NCBI GenBank assembly: GCA_950295325.1
Contig: OX485808.1
Coordinates: 26,744,527-26,804,526 of the forward strand
Length of the DNA: 60,000 nt
Origin: Polytrichum commune
Taxonomy: Eukaryota; Streptophyta; Polytrichopsida; Polytrichales; Polytrichaceae
Direction of reading: 5' to 3'
The position numbers were made by a program, and so were the translations under genes. The notes under the pieces were generated by a model. It made no database searches. It was not told where the DNA came from and worked only from the letters and a program-made list of their open reading frames with translations. Positions 59,050 through 60,000 of the stretch are shown here, piece after piece; the first letter of the stretch is position 1; each line of letters begins with the position of its first letter.

Positions 59050-60000
59050 AGACATCGGTTATGCAGTGGTGTAAGGTAAACATGGGCCCTCAATTCAATT
59101 ACTAATCTTAATCAACACCTATATTTGCATGGTGTGTGGTTAGCTATGGATCTAAGAATCTACACCTGAAAGACATGTGGTTTATGGAGATTACATTGAA
59201 TGCTTGAAAGTGTTCACTAGGTTCAATAATCAACATAATTGGGAGGACATGTACAATCATTTAAGAAGAAAGAGTATGTTCACTTTGATAATAAATAAGA
59301 TACTTATGTGAGCTCCAAAAATCACGAGGAAAATAGCTACACCTCGATTTGGATTTGCTAATCATCCCGTATTCATTAGCATTTTAATATTCTGGGAGAA
59401 GTGGGTGTATTGCAAAACATAATCATATAAGACCCGTCTTCCTTACGCTTAACTCAAAATATGCACCTGAACAACATGATTCAATCAAGAAGAGGTTTGA
59501 CATATTTACAACTCTCAAGTCTCCAGATACATCCACAAGTAGATGTCCTAATTTACTCCTCTCACACCTATAACTTAGTTTCGTACAAGTGCTAAGGGAA
59601 TCCTACAGATTTACAGGAGCTCATCTACTTGTTCTCATCATCAATTCTTCACCCTGTTGGTGATTAAGCTATCTCATGACTAATCCAAAGTTACTAACAC
59701 TCTCTACTTCTCCACATCATCTACTTTCAAGATGCCGGAGATGTCAACAAGGTTTGCTTTCTGCGCAAACCTTCCAGTGCTCCACCTGCCAAGCCAGAAA
59801 GTTAGATTTATTTGTCATTTTAAAAAATTCTCAAAATGATCTGGCACCAGCTATACAGACACAAAACTATCTGATGTTAAATACCAGATTTCAAAGAGAT
59901 AACGACCCGCCAAATTCAGTCAACGAAACTATGGATGTATAGGAGAATTAGGGTTCGTTTCCATGTGGAATCTACATTTCCACAAGAATAGCCTACATGG
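59050..60000. other. Intergenic, no gene recognised
   Basis: AT-rich DNA to the window edge. The open frame at 59676-59942 has a CRRCQQ...CSTCQ pattern that could mimic a zinc site, but there is no other support. Confidence 0.4.

Noticed and set aside
59676-59942. Zinc-ribbon-like small protein
   Set aside because: Cys pairs are spaced loosely and nothing else supports a gene.

Overview
The window is nuclear DNA of a land plant. The evidence is spliced genes with GT/AG introns, an A-type (CYP71-clan) cytochrome P450, a plastid-targeted membrane protein of a plant-specific family, an RLCK-type kinase, an EXORDIUM-like pseudogene, intron-containing tRNA-Tyr genes and plant-type Ty1/copia, PIF/Harbinger, CACTA and pogo-like elements. 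The style of the repeats and genes suggests an early-diverging lineage (bryophyte, lycophyte or fern), but that is a guess and no species can be named.

Layout. 1-3834: 3' two thirds of a decayed Ty1/copia element (pol with a frameshift and a stop, an antisense F-box-like ORF, a 165-bp 3' LTR). 3963-4947: broken EXORDIUM/PHI-1-like gene on the minus strand. 5-15 kb: gene-poor, with an 80/410-bp repeat family, an orphan coiled-coil exon, an unrecognised basic ORF and a decayed PIF/Harbinger transposase. 15119-18475: five-exon gene for a 168-aa plastid membrane protein. 19.9-20.2 kb: LINE-like tail fragment. 23754-21416 (minus): three-exon RLCK gene whose kinase domain has lost several catalytic residues, with a triplicated block upstream. 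25-43 kb: gene desert of dispersed repeats, tandem duplications, microsatellites and MITEs. 43.9 kb: Tc1/mariner fragment. 48414-45040 (minus): three-exon cytochrome P450 that looks intact, with a piece of exon 1 duplicated inside intron 1. 49.4-51.2 kb: locally duplicated non-coding DNA. 51.6-53.0 kb: three tRNA-Tyr genes in a duplicated array, with a pogo/Emigrant-like element between copies 2 and 3. 53.3-54.4 kb: CACTA-type termini and a fold-back MITE with a 3-bp target duplication. 55.0-58.2 kb: remains of a long multi-frame protein of no family I can name, probably an unclassified transposon. 58.5-59.0 kb: a second LINE-like tail and a fold-back repeat.

Only three protein genes look functional: the plastid membrane protein, the RLCK and the P450, plus two or three tRNA-Tyr genes. 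They are far apart, share no obvious pathway and are separate transcription units in a transposon-rich background. The two most unusual signals are the antisense F-box-like ORF inside the copia element and the unclassified transposase-like ORF array at 55-58 kb.
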